Shown here one piece after another: positions 1 through 8,308 of a DNA stretch of 64,000 nt. Position 1 is the stretch's first letter, and each line of letters opens with the position of its first letter. This stretch comes from Thermodesulfovibrio sp. 3462-1 (lineage in GTDB: Bacteria; Nitrospirota; Thermodesulfovibrionia; Thermodesulfovibrionales; Thermodesulfovibrionaceae): positions 62,001 through 126,000 of the forward strand of contig NZ_CP144374.1 in NCBI RefSeq assembly GCF_040451425.1, read 5' to 3'. Under the pieces are notes generated by a model. That model made no database searches and was not told the origin of the DNA. It saw nothing but the letters and a program-made list of their open reading frames with translations. Made by a program: the position numbers and the translations under genes.

Positions 1-1
1 G

Positions 2-175
2 TTAAAACTTATGCTTTCTATAAAATTATTAGAAGAGGGGTTAGTCTCTCTCGGAAAGGCAGCAGAAATCGCAGGATATTCAGAAAAAGCTTATGTTGAA
101 ATACTATTGCATAGAGGGGTTTCACCAATTAGATATCAGAATTTAAATCTTGAAAAAGAGTTTAATAATGCATGA
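2..175 (+). CDS. UPF0175-family antitoxin, C-terminal part
   Basis: The open frame entering from the left edge gives 57 residues and stops at TGA 173-175. It contains the LLEEGLVSLGKAAEIAGYS stretch, which resembles the helix-turn-helix core of UPF0175 proteins, followed by an acidic tail (NLNLEKEFNNA). UPF0175 proteins are usually about 80-90 residues, so the N-terminus probably lies outside the window. The stop overlaps the start of a PIN/DUF3368 gene by 8 nt, the normal order for this toxin-antitoxin type. I infer that it is the DNA-binding antitoxin that represses its own operon and neutralises the PIN protein. Confidence 0.72.
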   Translation, partial: LKLMLSIKLLEEGLVSLGKAAEIAGYSEKAYVEILLHRGVSPIRYQNLNLEKEFNNA

Positions 176-617
176 TAGAATTATAGCGGACACATCTGTC
201 TTGATTGCCCTTGAGAAGATTAACCTTCTTGACTTATTGTGTAAGATTTATAAGGAAGTTATCATACCAGAGGGGGTGCTAAAGGAATTTGGTAGTATCA
301 ATTTGGGTTGTTTTTCAACTAAAAGTGTTGATAGCAAATTGGTTAACCTTTTTATAAAGGAAATGAATCTTGGTAAGGGAGAAGCAGAGGTAATAGCCTT
401 GTCTTACAATACTGGCATTCCTGTTTTAATTGATGATTTAAGGGCAAGAAAACTGGCTGATGAAATAGGATTAACAGTAAGTGGAACAATAGGAGTATTA
501 ATGAAAGCTCAGAAAATGGGGATTATAGAGAGTGCTTTGGAAAAGGTTTTAGAGCTTAAGAAAATGGGCTTTTATATTTCAGATGAAATAATAAGACACA
601 TTAGCAGATTTTACTGA
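168..617 (+). CDS. PIN-domain (DUF3368) toxin
   Basis: This 149-residue protein opens with IIADTSVLIALEKI, the first acidic motif of a PIN ribonuclease fold, followed by VIIPEGVLKEF. It also has the internal GKGEAEVIAL and VLIDDLRARKLA motifs that supply the remaining metal-binding acids in DUF3368 proteins. The frame extends upstream to a TTG at 150, but ATG 168 is preferred because it overlaps the antitoxin stop (translational coupling). The predicted role is a toxin ribonuclease that cuts RNA when free of the upstream UPF0175 partner. Family assignment is firm; the RNA target is unknown. Confidence 0.8.
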   Translation: MHDRIIADTSVLIALEKINLLDLLCKIYKEVIIPEGVLKEFGSINLGCFSTKSVDSKLVNLFIKEMNLGKGEAEVIALSYNTGIPVLIDDLRARKLADEIGLTVSGTIGVLMKAQKMGIIESALEKVLELKKMGFYISDEIIRHISRFY

Positions 618-726
618 TAATTTTGACAGTGAGGTACCAGCCCTTGCAGAAAAGGTATTCAAGCGAGCCCAGTATCCAACAGCAACCCCAAGCGGACAGG
701 CTTTTCCGATAGGGAAGATACGATAG
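616..726 (+). pseudogene. Possible gene remnant (C-terminal fragment)
   Basis: A short open frame overlaps the PIN gene stop and reads DNFDSEVPALAEKV then FKRAQYPTATPSGQAFPIG before TAG. It has the composition of real protein (balanced charge, Pro/Gly turn motif) but no start codon or ribosome site. It ends exactly where the GTTCAA repeat array begins. It could be the tail of a gene truncated by a rearrangement at this repeat-rich locus. I do not recognise the family, and chance coding potential cannot be excluded. Confidence 0.25.
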
Positions 727-757
727 TTCAAATGTTCAAGCGTTCAAGGGTTCAAAG
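726..757 (+). repeat. GTTCAA repeat array, copy A
   Basis: Four GTTCAA units occur in a row (GTTCAAA, TGTTCAAG, CGTTCAAG, GGTTCAAAGG). The same unit recurs at 1661-1753 and 2243-2360 around the four-helix-bundle gene. This first array sits just upstream of the promoter of the DUF4384 gene. Confidence 0.75.
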
Positions 758-769
758 GTGAAAAATACC

Positions 770-798
770 TTGAAAACTTATTTATAAAAATTTATAAT
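770..798 (+). promoter_or_regulatory. Sigma-70-type promoter of the DUF4384/caspase operon
   Basis: TTGAAA (770-775) and TATAAT (793-798) are separated by exactly 17 nt, a near-consensus housekeeping promoter. It lies 28 nt upstream of the ATG at 827. The -35 box TTGAAA immediately follows the GTTCAA array and resembles its complement (TTGAAC), so the repeat may have contributed it. This is sequence inference only. Confidence 0.6.
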
Positions 799-826
799 TT
801 GAGTAAGCATGGCAGAAGGAGGCTAA

Positions 827-1681
827 ATGAGTAAATTCATTACAGGATTAATACTTTCACTTATTTTTGTCTCGTATCTTTATGGAGCTCAGTCTACGAT
901 TACAGAATCAGAGGGCTATGCCTGCATGGGTGAAGACAGGACAAAAAGGCAGACAGAAGAGACAGCCCTTCAGGATGCAAAGAGAAAGGCAATTGAGCAG
1001 GTGAGCACCTATATCCAATCTGAAACACAGGTAAAGGACTTTGAACTTCAGAAAGACATTGTAAATGCCTATGCCAATGCAAAAGTAAGGGTTATTTCTG
1101 CTCAGGCAAAATGGGATAGTGAGCCACCAAAAGTTGGAGACTGTTACAGAATCAAGATCAAGGCAGAGGTCATCCCGGATGAAGAAGCGATGAAGCGGAT
1201 TTCACAGGCAAAGGAGATTGATGATCCTTTAGCACCCCTGAAAGTCAGACTGTGGACTGAAAAAAAGGAATACAAAGCAGGCGAAAGAATAAAACTCTAT
1301 CTCAAAGGTAACAAGCCCTTTTATGCAAGGGTTCTTTACAGACAGGCAGATGGCACAGTTGTGCAGATACTTCCAAATCCTTATAGAAAAGACAACTACT
1401 TTCAGGGTGGAGTAGTCTATGAGATTCCTTCAGGTCCAGACAGGTTTGAACTTGAGACAACACCTCCCTTTGGTGAGGAAAGCTTTATCGTATATGCAAG
1501 CACAGGAGAGCTCGGAAATATTGAGCTTGAAGAGACTGGCAGTGTCTATAAGGTCCGCACATCCCTTAATGACGCAGGAGATAAAACAAGGGGGATAAAC
1601 ATAGTTGAAAAAGGCAGAGTAAAATCTGCCGAGTTTGTAGAGGAGAAAGTAAATATAAAGGTTCAAGATGGTTCAAGGTAG
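827..1681 (+). CDS. Secreted LPP20/DUF4384-type protein
   Basis: The 284-residue product begins with a Sec signal peptide (LILSLIFVSYLYGAQS). Residues of roughly 25-125 resemble the LPP20/FlgO-like fold (AKRKAIEQVSTYIQSETQVKD). Residues of roughly 140-235 match DUF4384, with a DGTVVQILPNPY core and a PFGEESFIVYAS motif. DUF4384 domains are commonly encoded next to caspase-like or WD40 proteins, as here. AAGGAGG at 816-822 supports the start. The last residues (KVQDGSR) are encoded by the GTTCAA repeat array, so the original C-terminus may have been replaced when the repeats arrived. The biochemical role is unknown; an envelope protein working with the downstream caspase is an inference. Confidence 0.7.
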   Translation: MSKFITGLILSLIFVSYLYGAQSTITESEGYACMGEDRTKRQTEETALQDAKRKAIEQVSTYIQSETQVKDFELQKDIVNAYANAKVRVISAQAKWDSEPPKVGDCYRIKIKAEVIPDEEAMKRISQAKEIDDPLAPLKVRLWTEKKEYKAGERIKLYLKGNKPFYARVLYRQADGTVVQILPNPYRKDNYFQGGVVYEIPSGPDRFELETTPPFGEESFIVYASTGELGNIELEETGSVYKVRTSLNDAGDKTRGINIVEKGRVKSAEFVEEKVNIKVQDGSR

Positions 1682-1753
1682 TTCAAATGTTCAAATTGAA
1701 AAAAATTGAACACTTGAACAATCTTGAACATTTGAACAATGTAATTACGGAGG
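1650..1753 (+). repeat. GTTCAA/TTGAAC array, copy B (left flank of four-helix gene)
   Basis: GTTCAA units run forward (1661-1697), then switch to the inverted TTGAAC orientation (from about 1707), so the array can fold as a hairpin. It ends with GTAATTACGGAGG. Almost the same block, including the leading TAAATATAA and the closing GTAATTACGGAGG, is repeated at 2232-2360. The two copies therefore form direct repeats around the four-helix-bundle gene. Confidence 0.8.
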
Positions 1754-1757
1754 AATG

Positions 1758-2234
1758 ATGGTAAGATATTTTGAAGAGCTTGATATATGGAAAGAGGCGA
1801 GGCTTTTTACAAAAAAGATATATGAAATTACAAAAAATAGCTCATTTTCTAAAGACTATGGACTTGTTGACCAGATAAGAAGGGCATCTGTATCAGTGAT
1901 GTCAAATATTGCAGAAGGCTTTGAAAGAGGTAGTAATCAGGAGTTTCTTCAGTTTCTATATATTGCAAAAGGTTCCTGTGGCGAGGTAAGAACCCAGCTA
2001 TATGTTGCCTTAGACCAGGGTTATATAGATAAAAAGGATTTTGACGAACTACTCAGCTCAGCAAAGAAATTGTCCATAATGATTAGTAATTTAATCAGCC
2101 ATATTAAAGGTAGCAGGTTTAAGGGAGAAAAGTTTAAACCAGTAAAACATAAATCAATGAAAGAAGAGATAGAGGAGATTGCAAAAAATCTTGGAATAGA
2201 TATAGCACGAAAGGCTCAGGATGATTCAAAATAA
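1758..2234 (+). CDS. Four-helix-bundle protein (S23/IVP family)
   Basis: This 158-residue protein shows the family signature: FEELDIWKEARLFTKKIYEI, DQIRRASVSVMSNIAEGFER, EFLQFLYIAKGSCGEVRTQL and a closing LISHI helix. Relatives are encoded inside 23S rRNA intervening sequences, or as free-standing genes, and form pentameric nucleic-acid-binding bundles in the related Avd proteins. The C-terminal tail contains KGSRFKGEKFKP, the peptide obtained by translating GTTCAA-like repeat DNA. ATG 1758 is chosen over 1755 because it leaves a better gap to GGAGG at 1749-1753. There is no reverse transcriptase or rRNA nearby. The function here is unknown. Confidence 0.82.
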   Translation: MVRYFEELDIWKEARLFTKKIYEITKNSSFSKDYGLVDQIRRASVSVMSNIAEGFERGSNQEFLQFLYIAKGSCGEVRTQLYVALDQGYIDKKDFDELLSSAKKLSIMISNLISHIKGSRFKGEKFKPVKHKSMKEEIEEIAKNLGIDIARKAQDDSK

Positions 2235-2360
2235 ATATAATAGTTCAAGATAGTTCAAGGTAGTTCAAATGTTCAAATTTGAACAATCTTGAACATTTAA
2301 ACAATATAAATCTTGAACATTTGAACAATGTTGAACATTTGAACAATGTAATTACGGAGG
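2232..2360 (+). repeat. GTTCAA/TTGAAC array, copy C (right flank of four-helix gene)
   Basis: Forward GTTCAA units (2243-2277) are followed by inverted TTGAAC units (2277-2345). It is a longer version of copy B and ends in the same TTTGAACAATGTAATTACGG context. It provides the ribosome binding site GGAGG (2356-2360) of the caspase gene. The frame of the caspase gene stays open through this array, which would add 29 meaningless residues (repeats of LEHLNN). That extension is rejected as coding sequence. Confidence 0.8.
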
Positions 2361-2365
2361 TTTCC

Positions 2366-5236
2366 ATGAAACGCCTTATATTTTTAATAATCTTCCTTAT
2401 CTTACTCCTTCCCTTGGCTGGCAATACTTCTGAGCCTCCTTCTGAGCCGATATTAAGGATAGAGACAGGCATGCATATAGCTACGATAAAGCGTATTGCC
2501 ATAGATGAAGAGGAACGCTTTCTTGTAACAGGCTCTGATGATAAGACCATCCGTGTATGGGAGCTAAAGACTGGAAGGCTTATTAAGACCATAAGACCAC
2601 CAGTTGGTGATGGAAAAGAGGGGAAAATCTATGCAGTTGCCATCTCACCAGATGGAAAAGAGATTGTAGCAGGTGGTTGGACAGGTTATGAGTGGGATAA
2701 AGAACATTCAATCTACATCTTTGACCGTGAGACAGGAAGGCTCATAAAAAGGATAAAAGGACTTCCTAATGTGACAAATCATCTTACCTATTCAAAGGAT
2801 GGAAGGCTCCTTGTAGCAACACTCTGGGGAAATAATGGCATAAGGGTATATGATACAAAGGGATACATAGAGGTCTTTAAAGATACTGAATATGGAGACA
2901 GTAGCTATGGTGCTGACTTTGATAAATCTGGAAGACTTGTGACAACATCTTTAGATGGCTATATAAGGCTTTATAATAAAGACTTTAAACTCATAAAAAA
3001 GAAAAAGGCACCTGGTGGAAAAACACCTTATCACCTGAGCTTTTCACCAGATGGGACAAAGATAGTAGTCGGATACGCTGATTCACCAAAGGTGGATATC
3101 CTTTCTGGTAAAGACCTCTCCCATCTATACTCGCTTAATACAGAAGGTGTTGAAAATGGGAATTTAGGTTCTGTTACATGGTCAAAGGATGGAAGGTTTG
3201 TCTATGCAGGAGGCCGGTGGCAAAAATTGATTGATAATGAATGGAAAGTTACTATTCGGAGATGGGAGGTAAAAAATGGTTCAAGTTATATAGACATACC
3301 TGTAGCAGATAACACAATTATGCATATCCTTCCTTTAAGTAATGGAGGGGCTGTATTTGGGTCAGGAGGGCCTTCATTTGGCATAATTGACCCAGCAGGA
3401 AGGCTTGCCTTATCTGTAAAAGGAAATATCCCGGATTTAAGGGATATGTATGATAAATTCCTCATCTCCTATGATGGCTCAATCATCCAGTTTGGATATG
3501 AATTTTTAGGCAAATCCCCTGCAGTCTTTGACATAAGAGAAAAGAGCCTTATCTCAGGTGAAAAAATCTCATATCAGAGGCTAAACCCACCAATTACAGA
3601 ATCAAGGATAATAAATGTTACAGAATGGAGGGGATCCTACACACCTAAACTAAATGGAAGACCCATTGAGCTTGAAAAGTATGAACGCTCACGCTCACTT
3701 GCCATATCACCTGATGAAAGGGGCTTTCTGCTTGGAACAGAATGGTCTTTAAGGTATTTTGATAAAGATGGAAGACTATTGTGGAGTGTGCCATCACCTT
3801 CTGCTACATGGGGTGTGAATATATCTGGAGATGGAAAGGTAGGAGTTGCTGCCTATGGAGATGGGACAATAAGGTGGTATAGAATTAGTGATGGAAAGGA
3901 GCTATTAGCATTCTTCCCTCACAAGGATAGAAAGAGATGGGTTTTATGGACACCAAAGGGTTATTATGATGCGAGTGCTGGTGGAGAAGACCTCATTGGC
4001 TGGCATATAAACAATGGAAAGGATAGCTCAGCAGACTTCTTCCCTGCAGGCAGGTTCAGGGAGAGATTTTTCAGACCTGATATTATAGCAAAGGTCCTTG
4101 AGACCCTTGATGAAGAAAAAGCCATTGCCCTTGCCAATGAAGAGGCTGGAAAAAAGACAGTTGAGACAAAGATTAAAGATATCCTGCCTCCTGTTGTGAC
4201 GATATTAAGCCCTCAAGATGGCTCTTCTGTATCAGTGAGGGAGGTAACATTAAGGTTTAGCATCCGCAATCCTTCAGGAGAGCCTGTTACAAACATAAAG
4301 GTCCTCATAGATGGAAGACCTCAGGAGACCCAGAGAGGAATAAAGATTGTTGGAAAAGGTGAGGAAGAAAAAGAGATAAAGATAACCATACCTGAGAGGG
4401 ACACAGAGGTATCAATAATTGCAGAGAACAGGTATTCAGCAAGTGTGCCTGCTACTGTAAGGCTTATATGGAAGGGTAAAAAAGAAGAGTATGTCATAAA
4501 GCCAAAGCTTTACATCCTTGCGATAGGCGTAAGTAAGTATCAAGACAGGGATTTGACTTTACAGTTTGCCTCAAAGGATGCGATGGACTTTGTAGAGGTA
4601 ATGAAGACACAGAAGGGAAAGCTCTATGAGGATGTGATTGTAAAGCTTCTTGCAGATGAAAAAGCAACAAAGGATGAGATACTGGACGGTCTTGAGTGGC
4701 TTCAGAGGCAGGCCACATCAAAGGATGTGGCTATGGTATTCATCGCAGGTCATGGAATAAACGACCCAGCAGGGGTATATTACTTCCTTCCAGCAAATGC
4801 AGACTTAGAAAGATTAAAAAGGACAGGTGTTCCTTTTTCTGACATAAAGAACACTGTATCAGCCCTTCCCGGAAAGGTTGTGATGTTTGTTGATACATGC
4901 CATGCTGGAAATGTCATGGGCGGGAAAAGGGCTATAACTGATATAACAGGTGTGATAAATGAGCTTTCAAGTGCTGAAAATGGCGTTGTAGTATTTGCAT
5001 CATCCACTGGAAGGCAGTATTCCCTTGAAGACCCTTCATGGGGAAATGGTGCATTCACAAAGGCATTGACAGAAGGTCTAAAAGGAAAGGCAGACCTTCT
5101 TGGAAAGGGAAAGATCACGATAAACATGCTTGATGCCTTCATAGCAGAGAGGGTAAAGGAGCTTACAAAAGGCAGGCAGACACCAGTTACAGCCAAACCC
5201 CAGACCGTGCCAGATTTCCCGGTGGCAGTGAAGTAG
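2366..5236 (+). CDS. WD40-repeat caspase family (C14) protein
   Basis: The 956-residue protein has an N-terminal signal anchor (RLIFLIIFLILLLPLAG). It continues with a WD40-type beta-propeller (for example DDKTIRVWELKTGRLI near residue 60 and many SPDGK and SKDGR blades), an Ig-like linker (VTILSPQDGSSVSVRE), and a caspase domain from about residue 713. The catalytic pair is visible as His796 in FIAGHGI and Cys845 in FVDTCHAGN. The start at 2366 follows GGAGG by 5 nt. Bacterial C14/WD40 proteases of this layout are known families, but the substrates are mostly unknown. The neighbouring DUF4384 protein is the likely partner, and the signal sequence places the pair in the envelope. Confidence 0.9.
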   Translation: MKRLIFLIIFLILLLPLAGNTSEPPSEPILRIETGMHIATIKRIAIDEEERFLVTGSDDKTIRVWELKTGRLIKTIRPPVGDGKEGKIYAVAISPDGKEIVAGGWTGYEWDKEHSIYIFDRETGRLIKRIKGLPNVTNHLTYSKDGRLLVATLWGNNGIRVYDTKGYIEVFKDTEYGDSSYGADFDKSGRLVTTSLDGYIRLYNKDFKLIKKKKAPGGKTPYHLSFSPDGTKIVVGYADSPKVDILSGKDLSHLYSLNTEGVENGNLGSVTWSKDGRFVYAGGRWQKLIDNEWKVTIRRWEVKNGSSYIDIPVADNTIMHILPLSNGGAVFGSGGPSFGIIDPAGRLALSVKGNIPDLRDMYDKFLISYDGSIIQFGYEFLGKSPAVFDIREKSLISGEKISYQRLNPPITESRIINVTEWRGSYTPKLNGRPIELEKYERSRSLAISPDERGFLLGTEWSLRYFDKDGRLLWSVPSPSATWGVNISGDGKVGVAAYGDGTIRWYRISDGKELLAFFPHKDRKRWVLWTPKGYYDASAGGEDLIGWHINNGKDSSADFFPAGRFRERFFRPDIIAKVLETLDEEKAIALANEEAGKKTVETKIKDILPPVVTILSPQDGSSVSVREVTLRFSIRNPSGEPVTNIKVLIDGRPQETQRGIKIVGKGEEEKEIKITIPERDTEVSIIAENRYSASVPATVRLIWKGKKEEYVIKPKLYILAIGVSKYQDRDLTLQFASKDAMDFVEVMKTQKGKLYEDVIVKLLADEKATKDEILDGLEWLQRQATSKDVAMVFIAGHGINDPAGVYYFLPANADLERLKRTGVPFSDIKNTVSALPGKVVMFVDTCHAGNVMGGKRAITDITGVINELSSAENGVVVFASSTGRQYSLEDPSWGNGAFTKALTEGLKGKADLLGKGKITINMLDAFIAERVKELTKGRQTPVTAKPQTVPDFPVAVK

Positions 5237-5308
5237 GAGCTTATGTTGGTGAGAGACATCTCTGATAAATCTCACTTCAATAAAAAGCAATGGTCATTCC
5301 AAAGACAT

Positions 5309-5342
5309 TGTAACATTAGTGTAACATAAATTTTTGTATAAT
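5309..5342 (+). promoter_or_regulatory. Pho-box-like direct repeat and -10 box of pstCAB
   Basis: TGTAACA (5309-5315) and TGTAACA (5320-5326) are exact direct repeats separated by four bases. This is the 7-4-7 geometry of a PhoB/PhoP box. A perfect TATAAT lies at 5337-5342, 10 nt after the second half-site, where a PHO box replacing the -35 element should sit. The pst operon follows directly, and a PhoR-PhoB pair is encoded at 24.2-26.1 kb. The half-site differs from the enterobacterial CTGTCAT, so binding is an inference from geometry and context. Confidence 0.6.
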
Positions 5343-5351
5343 ATTTTGATT

Positions 5352-6281
5352 ATGTCCATACAAAAAAGCAAGATTACTGATTTTATTTTTTTAATGATTA
5401 CAGCATTCACAGCCTTCAGTATAATTATAATCACAACTGGCATTTTTTTAGTCCTTTTTAAAGAGTCTCTTCCAGCTATGAATAAATTCGGAGTTGAAGA
5501 ATTTATCTTTTCAACACAATGGGATCCTGTTCAGGAAGTTTTTGGTGCATTGCCTGCATTAACTGGTACTCTAATTACAGCTTGTTTGGCACTCCTGCTT
5601 GCCACTCCAATAGCAATTGGAATAGCAATATTTATTACTGAAATTGCACCTGCATTTTTAAAAAACATTATTGGCACAAGTATAGAACTTTTAGCTGCAA
5701 TTCCAAGTATTATTTACGGAATGTGGGGATTATTCACCCTTGCACCAATAATGAGTCAGAATATTGAACCATTTTTTCAGTCAACAATTGGAAAAGTTCC
5801 TTTAATTGGAAAGCTCTTTGAAGGCACACCTCTTGGTGTTGATCTTTTTACTGCAAGCATTATCCTGAGCATTATGATTATTCCATTTACAGCATCAATT
5901 GCAAGAGACTCCTTCAACCTCACACCAGCGGTGCTTAAAGAATCTGCCTATGCTATGGGGGCTACTAAATGGGAAGTTGTCAAAGATGTTGTAATGCCTT
6001 ATTCGAAGCTGGGAGTTCTTGGAGGCGTTGGACTTTCTCTGGGAAGAGCTCTTGGAGAGACAATGGCAGTTGCCTTTGTTCTTGGCAATTTAAACCAGAT
6101 TCCAAAGTCACTTTTTGAAGCTGCTGCCACTGTTACTGTAAAACTTGCCAATGAATTTACAGAAGCTGATAAGGATATTTATCTAAGCTCGCTTTATTAT
6201 CTTGCTTTCCTTTTATTTATTATGAGTTTTGCAATTCTTGCAATAGCAAAGATTTTTCTTGTAAGAGCTGAAAAAAGATGA
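5352..6281 (+). CDS. pstC: Phosphate ABC transporter permease PstC
   Basis: This 309-residue inner-membrane permease has six predicted transmembrane segments. It carries the MetI-like signature ALGETMAVAFVLGN and the EAA loop around KESAYAMGATKWEVVKDVV, which contacts the PstB ATPase. TTG 5334 lies inside the predicted promoter, so ATG 5352 is preferred. It is then only 9 nt from the -10 box, implying an almost leaderless mRNA. The stop overlaps pstA (ATGA). No pstS or phoU is adjacent, so the binding protein must be encoded elsewhere. Confidence 0.93.
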   Translation: MSIQKSKITDFIFLMITAFTAFSIIIITTGIFLVLFKESLPAMNKFGVEEFIFSTQWDPVQEVFGALPALTGTLITACLALLLATPIAIGIAIFITEIAPAFLKNIIGTSIELLAAIPSIIYGMWGLFTLAPIMSQNIEPFFQSTIGKVPLIGKLFEGTPLGVDLFTASIILSIMIIPFTASIARDSFNLTPAVLKESAYAMGATKWEVVKDVVMPYSKLGVLGGVGLSLGRALGETMAVAFVLGNLNQIPKSLFEAAATVTVKLANEFTEADKDIYLSSLYYLAFLLFIMSFAILAIAKIFLVRAEKR

Positions 6282-7108
6282 GAATGAAAAAAAGAAAAAT
6301 ATTAAGCGGATTGGCTCTCTTTATATGCTTTCTTACTGCTTTATGGGGTATTTTCTGGCTTTTTTTTATAATTATTGATGTTTTAAGGCACGGTATTACT
6401 GCAATAAATCTTGATTTATTTTTAAAGGATCCTGCACCTCCTGGTGAGACTCAAGGAGGTTTAAGAAATGCCTTTGTCGGACATCTTTTGATTACTGTAT
6501 GTGCTACATTAATTGGAGTTCCAGTGGGAGTTCTTGGTGGAACATTTCTTGCTGAGTATGGAAGAAAGTATAAAATATCAAAGGTAATAAGCACCCTTGC
6601 TGACATAATGGTTAGTGTTCCTGCAATAATTGTTGGTGCTTTTGTTTATGCAATTATTGTTAAACCTCTTGGACATTTCAGTGGATGGGCAGGTGCTGTA
6701 TCTCTTGGCATTATTATGATTCCTACAGTTTTAAGAACAACAGAAAACATGCTTTCTCTTATTCCGTGGACACTCAGAGAAGCAGCTTTTGCATTGGGAG
6801 CACCCTATTATAAGGTAATTATTCAAGTTGTTTATCGTGGTGCAGCAACTGGAATTTTAACAGGAATTATTCTTGCAATTGCAAGAGTCACTGGTGAGGC
6901 AGCTCCGCTTCTTTTTACATCCTTCAACAATGCCTTTTTTTCTGTAAACATGAATGAACCAATTGCATCACTTACAATAACAATATTCCAGTATGCTATG
7001 GGACCCTATGAGGAGTGGCATACTCAAGCATGGGGTGCTTCTTTGATGATCACACTCTTTGTTCTTTTTGCAACAATTGCAGGAAGAATTCTTATCAGAA
7101 GGAGGTAA
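6278..7108 (+). CDS. pstA: Phosphate ABC transporter permease PstA
   Basis: The 276-residue protein has six hydrophobic segments and the PstA-type motifs [18 protein letters not shown] (residues about 54-71), GTFLAEYG and the EAA loop [15 protein letters not shown]. Its ATG overlaps the pstC stop, so the two membrane subunits are translationally coupled and should be made in equal amounts. It forms the channel for inorganic phosphate together with PstC. Confidence 0.93.
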   Translation: MRMKKRKILSGLALFICFLTALWGIFWLFFIIIDVLRHGITAINLDLFLKDPAPPGETQGGLRNAFVGHLLITVCATLIGVPVGVLGGTFLAEYGRKYKISKVISTLADIMVSVPAIIVGAFVYAIIVKPLGHFSGWAGAVSLGIIMIPTVLRTTENMLSLIPWTLREAAFALGAPYYKVIIQVVYRGAATGILTGIILAIARVTGEAAPLLFTSFNNAFFSVNMNEPIASLTITIFQYAMGPYEEWHTQAWGASLMITLFVLFATIAGRILIRRR

Positions 7109-7112
7109 AAGG

Positions 7113-7871
7113 GTGACCCCTGAAATTGAAGTAAAAAATCTTAATTTTTACTATACTGGAGACATTCACATTCTTAAAAACATTAATATGACAGTTTATA
7201 AAAAAAGTGTTACAGCTTTAATTGGTCCGAGTGGATGTGGAAAAACTACTTTGCTTAGATGTTTTAACAGAATGCATGACCTTTATGCGGGCAATAGATA
7301 TGATGGTGAGATAATTTTCCAGGGCAGAAATATACTTTCAAAAGATACAGACCTGATCGAATTAAGAAGCAAAATCGGAATGGTTTTTCAAAAGCCTACT
7401 CCTTTTCCTATGACAATTTTTGAAAACATTGCCTACGGATTAAAACTCAAAGGGATTAAAAACAAAACAGAATTAAAACATAGAATTGAAAAAGCTTTGA
7501 AAGATGCAGCTTTATGGGATGAAGTGAAAGACAAATTAAATACAAATGCCTTTGGATTAAGTGGAGGACAGCAGCAAAGACTTTGCATTGCAAGAGCATT
7601 GGCAGTGGAGCCTGAAATTATTTTATTCGATGAGCCAACAAGTGCACTTGATCCAATATCTACAGCGAAAATTGAAGAATTAATTGTTTCATTAAAAGAT
7701 AGAGTAACAATTATAATCGTTACTCACAACATGCAACAGGCAGCAAGAATTTCTGACTGGACAGGATTTATGATGCTTGGCGAACTTATTGAGTATGACA
7801 AAACTGACAAAATATTTACCGTTCCATCTAATAAGCTTACAGAAGAATATATAACTGGAAGATTTGGTTAA
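7113..7871 (+). CDS. pstB: Phosphate ABC transporter ATPase PstB
   Basis: This 252-residue ABC ATPase has Walker [11 protein letters not shown]-loop VFQKPTPFP (the PstB-typical version), signature LSGGQQQR, Walker [14 protein letters not shown] and the switch His in VTHNM. GTG 7113 is taken as the start because AGGAGG (7099-7104) precedes it. The longer frame from 7059 runs back into pstA. The stop codon shares bases with the stop of the convergent lipoprotein gene (TTAA at 7868-7871), so the two operons meet with no spacer. Confidence 0.93.
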   Translation: MTPEIEVKNLNFYYTGDIHILKNINMTVYKKSVTALIGPSGCGKTTLLRCFNRMHDLYAGNRYDGEIIFQGRNILSKDTDLIELRSKIGMVFQKPTPFPMTIFENIAYGLKLKGIKNKTELKHRIEKALKDAALWDEVKDKLNTNAFGLSGGQQQRLCIARALAVEPEIILFDEPTSALDPISTAKIEELIVSLKDRVTIIIVTHNMQQAARISDWTGFMMLGELIEYDKTDKIFTVPSNKLTEEYITGRFG

Positions 7872-8287
7872 TCAGGATATCTAAAAGGATTACCTCTCAG
7901 GATTTTCTCAACCTGTGGAGGATTTCCCTTTATCAGAAAGATTGCAAGACCTCTTTCTTCTGTTTCTTTTCCCAAGTAACTCCATTTTCCATTCCATGAA
8001 ACATAAAGTCTGAAACCATCTGCAAACATTTCAGCAAATACAGGAGTAAACTCAAGCTCTGCTCTGTCAAAGGGTCTTATTGAAGCTATTATTTCTCTGT
8101 ATGCTGACTCTGAACAGTGTTTTCTTATTCCAGAGTTATCTTTATTTTGATAAGCCTGCCTTATTTCATCAACAATTTTGAATGCTTGAGTTGTATAAGA
8201 ATATTCTTCTGATGGTGGTTTAACCTGTTTTTTACCTCCGCAACCAAAGACAAGTAATATTAAAAGCAAAATTATAACTTTTTTCAT
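7868..8287 (-). CDS. Small lipoprotein of unknown function
   Basis: The 139-residue product has a lipoprotein signal peptide ending in the lipobox LLVFGC. The mature part resembles an NTF2-like/SnoaL-type fold ([23 protein letters not shown] then a beta-rich C-terminus), but this is only a pattern impression. GGAGGT lies 5-10 nt before ATG 8287; the upstream ATG at 8299 overlaps that ribosome site and is rejected. It is the last gene of the yggS-hisS operon. Function unknown. Confidence 0.65.
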   Translation of the reverse strand: MKKVIILLLILLVFGCGGKKQVKPPSEEYSYTTQAFKIVDEIRQAYQNKDNSGIRKHCSESAYREIIASIRPFDRAELEFTPVFAEMFADGFRLYVSWNGKWSYLGKETEERGLAIFLIKGNPPQVEKILRGNPFRYPD

Positions 8288-8308
8288 TTCTACCTCCATT
8301 TTAAATTT

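Noticed and set aside
1758-2234. Diversity-generating retroelement accessory (Avd) gene
   Set aside because: The fold is related, but no reverse transcriptase, template repeat or variable repeat is present.
720-2360. CRISPR array in the GTTCAA region
   Set aside because: Units are 6-8 bp without unique spacers of constant length, and there is no cas gene in the window.
2279-2365. N-terminal extension of the caspase (LEHLNN repeats)
   Set aside because: It is translation of the TTGAAC array. A ribosome site and a signal peptide support the start at 2366.
5237-5308. Terminator after the caspase gene
   Set aside because: GTGAGA and TCTCAC can pair, but the loop is long and no T-run follows.
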